Shown here: positions 60,901 through 64,000 of the stretch, piece by piece
Layout of the letters: every line of letters begins with the position of its first letter
Numbering within the stretch: the first letter of the stretch is position 1
Assembly (NCBI GenBank): GCA_963682055.1
Contig: OY821746.1
Span: 25,176,481-25,240,480, forward strand
Source: Primula veris
Taxonomy: Eukaryota; Streptophyta; Magnoliopsida; Ericales; Primulaceae
Direction: 5' to 3'
DNA length: 64,000 bases
Program-made: the position numbers and the translations under genes
Notes under the pieces: model-generated
Told to the model about the DNA's origin: nothing
Seen by the model: only the letters and a program-made list of their open reading frames with translations
Database searches by the model: none

Positions 60901-63266
60901 AATCATAATTGCATCTTGCCGTACAGCGGATTTTTGAAATGATCGTATGTGAAGACTTATCATTAATTATTGATATTTGAAATCTGGCACTTTATGTCAG
61001 AAAGCTTTCAGAAAGAGCAGTATAGTATATACTCCCTCCGTCCCAATTTATTGGGGCAGTTTCCCAAATTAGAATACAAGGAGGCAATGTTTTACCTTTT
61101 TGCCCTTTTTATTTAAAACTCCATGTAATGATACAATTTAGATGGGGCAAATGTGTCAAAATCAACTAAAAAGCATGTAATGATGACATTCCCTTAATTT
61201 TTTAGGTTCCCCGTAGTGCCCAAATAATTTAAGACGGAGGGAGTAGTAAACAAGCATCTAGTTCAAATAGATAAAGGCCATGGATCTATGACTGTGTATT
61301 ACATAAAACTAATAATTGCCACAATCATGTAAATATATTAATGTGTACACCAATCAAGCACTGAAGCGCAGATTATATAATTTCATTTGAAAATGGTTGT
61401 AAGACAATAGAAGTTCGTGCAGGAGACGATAATGGAACTAAACTTTGGTAAACTACGAGAAACCTATAAGGATATTCAGAGCCGACAAGAAAAGACCATT
61501 AAAATAGTAAAAGTACAATTAGGGAGGTGCATAGGATAGAATACCTACAAACAAAAGTGTGACAACAAGAACCACCCAGGGTAAATGGAGAATAGATATT
61601 GAGGAAGCACTTTGCTCTTCGCCTCCAGCCCCAACTCCTGTATATTGAAACACAATGCAGAATTCCGTGTTTAATATAAATATGTGTTTTTTCCTTTTAT
61701 TAATAGAAGACGGTTAAGTGAGTTTCCTTGAAAATGAGTAAAACTTGCATCATCATTAGTTGTTCGTTCATTCTTATGCAACTCCTTTTTTTTTTTCATT
61801 GTTTCTTTTTGGGGTGATTATTTCGGGTTTGGGAATGTTAGGGATCACAACGCTTGCAAATACTAGTGATAACAATCGATCTACAGAGACTATAACAAAT
61901 AATTGCATAGAAAGATGAAATAGAAATCAATCAAACAAATTGTGCCTCTGCAGTAGCGCTTATCACTGGTGAGGAATTGCAATAATCTTGAGATTTCTCC
62001 CACCAGAGTAGTTATGGAAGATCTCTCTCTATTTCGTGGCTTACAGTTAGAGAGAGGGGGAGGGGGGTATAATTTCCCATACATCACAACCTAACCCTAG
62101 TCTGAAAAATGTAACAAATTTAAATTCTCAACATGTAAGCCAGCCTACATACGGGTGTAGACCAACCCAGTCTATATACATTCCACCAAAAGTGCAAGAA
62201 CGCAATCTCATTTATGCCCTCAAGTCATTCCTTGGTTAATTATTAAAGTACAAAGACCTGACTTCTGTTTTGAAAAGCTCGTTTTCACTTGCTTATAAAA
62301 TAAACGATACTCTTTACTGAAAAGCTCAAAAGGCTTGTGCTTTTGAAGCTCAAGAAATGCTTATGCTTTTTAACCTCAAAAAGTATACGCTTTAGTGAAA
62401 ACTCTTTCACAAAATGGTTAACCTACGGTTTCCCGTTGTAAAACACTGGACCTGATTAAATGTTTGACTGCTTCATTAAAACAAAAGACAATATATACTT
62501 GCTAGCAATATATACTCAATTTTCCCTGATTAAGTCACCTGAATATGAACATTGATACCTGTGTTTCAGACCTTACACATGGCATTTATAAATGAAATCA
62601 AGGGAGGAAATCTTCAACTGTTAATAAATAGACATTAGTTGTTAGCTCTCAACTCGGGATGTAAGGATCGGGAGGTTGGGGGAAAAGGTCAAGTATTTCT
62701 AACCGTGTCCTTATCCTAAGATTGAGTAAAAACACTAATCTTGTGTTTGGGTTGACAGATTAAAAACTAAAAAGCTTTATATATACTTGGGACATATATT
62801 AGGGAATATTTGTCTACATACATGAAATGATAGGATTTTCATGTCACTAATTAATTCATGACAGGATTTAGATAGTATAAAAGTTAGGAATTTCATATAA
62901 TAGCTACATGCTAGTCGTTTCAAATATATGTTCAAGCCCCAGAAGCTCATCTCAAATGCATAATTATTTCAACTGATAATAAAATGACCTGCAATACAAG
63001 CAAAAACTCCCAATACATAATTTCAATTCTACAAGTCCCGCTGCATTCTTATCTTACTAATTGATACTTTAGAAAAACAGAAGTTATGAAAACAGAACCT
63101 GTTTGAATCTGTCAAGGGAGAATCGTACCCACATACCTATAGTGCCAATACCAGCAAGAGTTATTCCTATCCAGTCAATAATATTCATCTTCTCCTTCAA
63201 GTAAAAATGGGAAAATATGGAGAGAATAGCAAGTCCACAACCAGACACCGGTTGAATTACGGATAC
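57910..63266 (-). CDS. NIPA9: probable magnesium transporter NIPA9-like, 5' end outside window
   Basis: Seven minus-strand exons in transcription order: 63266-63137, 61637-61549, 60546-60490, 60370-60312, 59306-59186, 58834-58686 and 58132-57910. Phases agree at every junction, giving 275 residues plus stop. Signatures: [18 protein letters not shown] then [103 protein letters not shown]; and [20 protein letters not shown] at the C-terminus. It is a multi-pass membrane protein of the DUF803/NIPA family, thought to move Mg2+. From memory the Arabidopsis NIPA9 protein is about 344 residues, so roughly 70 N-terminal residues lie right of the window. The plus-strand frame at 57809-58141 is a shadow of the last exon. 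A Stowaway MITE occupies one intron. Confidence 0.9.
61032..61243. mobile_element. Stowaway-type MITE in a NIPA9 intron
   Basis: The ends CTCCCTCCGTCCCAATTTATT and AAATAATTTAAGACGGAGGGAG are inverted partners, with TA on each side (61030-61031, 61244-61245). The element is 212 bases and lies between the exons 61637-61549 and 60546-60490. Confidence 0.88.
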
Positions 63267-64000
63267 CTGAGCCAAATTGCAACAATTAACAAAGAGTTAA
63301 AACCCTTATTCCAATCTATGCTCACGGGTTACTGTTCAAAATGGAGAAGAAGAACGTAGACACTATTCACCATAATCAATTGTGTCCTTCCACCACAAAA
63401 ATGAGGCGTATGTCAAACCACAAGTAACATAAAGGATTCTTAGCTACAACCTTTTAAGTTTTAAGCAAATAAGGTGGCATGTTTGGGGCTGAAAAGACGG
63501 GGTTCTTTCAACTTGAAACTACTAGCATTTCAGGCCATACAGAAAAAATAGGGTGAACTTTATGTTTACTACTACTTACGGACTTAAAAAAAAAAAAAAA
63601 CCTATTTGTGTTTCTTATTTAAAGTTAGGCACATATATATTTTTCATGTACTAAAATTCCCCTATTCTCAAATTTCTCCCTCTCAAATCTTTCAAATTAG
63701 TTTATCCTTCCTTTTTCGCTTCTCCATTTAATATCTTACGGAGTAATTTCTAATTTCAAATTTAGTACTCTGAACTATGTTTTTTCAAATACAGACACAA
63801 ACAAGAAAGAGAAATAAGTCCTATAAATACGTACAAAACTACAAGTTTTCCCAAAAACATTGACCATTGCCCAACCATACATTGTACAATTTATAACCAA
63901 AAAGGAAAAACACTAGTTTGAGCTTGAAAGCAGCAAGCTGCAACCCGACTTCTCTAAAGTATGATATTTAAGCAGTGATTGAGTAGAATAAACTCCAAAT
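63267..64000. other. NIPA9 intron continuing beyond the window
   Basis: No further NIPA exon could be found between 63267 and the right edge, so the N-terminal exon lies outside. The sequence is AT-rich and unremarkable. Confidence 0.5.

Overview
This window is AT-rich nuclear DNA from a flowering plant, most likely a eudicot. Evidence: split genes with GT-AG introns, plant-specific families (a class A heat stress factor, an IQ67-domain protein, a LOG-type cytokinin enzyme, a NIPA magnesium transporter), and a dense litter of plant transposon families (Copia LTR elements, Stowaway, Tourist/PIF, hAT, Mutator-like, Helitron-like). No rRNA, tRNA gene, CRISPR array or bacterial-style operon was seen. 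The species cannot be named from the sequence.

Layout. 1-24 kb is transposon-dominated. It holds a nearly complete but gag-only Copia element of SIRE/Maximus type on the minus strand (2612-7623), a relic reading frame at 7.6 kb, a small coiled-coil gene (9031-9441) beside a hairpin-forming repeat array, a degenerate large inverted repeat (10.7-11.4 kb), hAT-like AT-rich repeats (13-14.6 kb), a Copia 5' end relic (15.4-15.9 kb), a minus-strand Copia RT/RNase H relic (17.3-18.2 kb) abutting a plus-strand Copia relic with its 3' LTR (18.2-21.1 kb), and a solo LTR related to the first element (21.7-22.7 kb). 24-35 kb is the gene-rich core: a class A HSF (+, with a 1.06-kb Mutator-like hairpin element in its intron), a secreted glycine-rich protein (-) and an IQD calmodulin-binding protein (-). 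35-49.8 kb is gene-free and carries three or four recognisable MITEs. 49.9-52.5 kb is a seven-exon LOG8-type gene (+). 53.7-56 kb holds a GC-rich solo LTR and a frameshifted hAT-type transposase relic. 57.9-63.3 kb is the C-terminal 275 codons of a NIPA9-type transporter (-), whose first exon(s) lie beyond the right edge.

The intact genes share no pathway; they are ordinary unlinked nuclear genes. Regulation is most visible at the HSF, which has a perfect three-unit heat shock element just upstream of its TATA box, so other HSFs probably control it. Exon coordinates were derived by hand from reading frame, splice consensus and family conservation. They are strong for HSF, IQD, LOG and NIPA and weak for the small hypothetical genes. 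The most unusual structure is the palindromic element inside the HSF intron. I saw nothing I would call a wholly new biological system.
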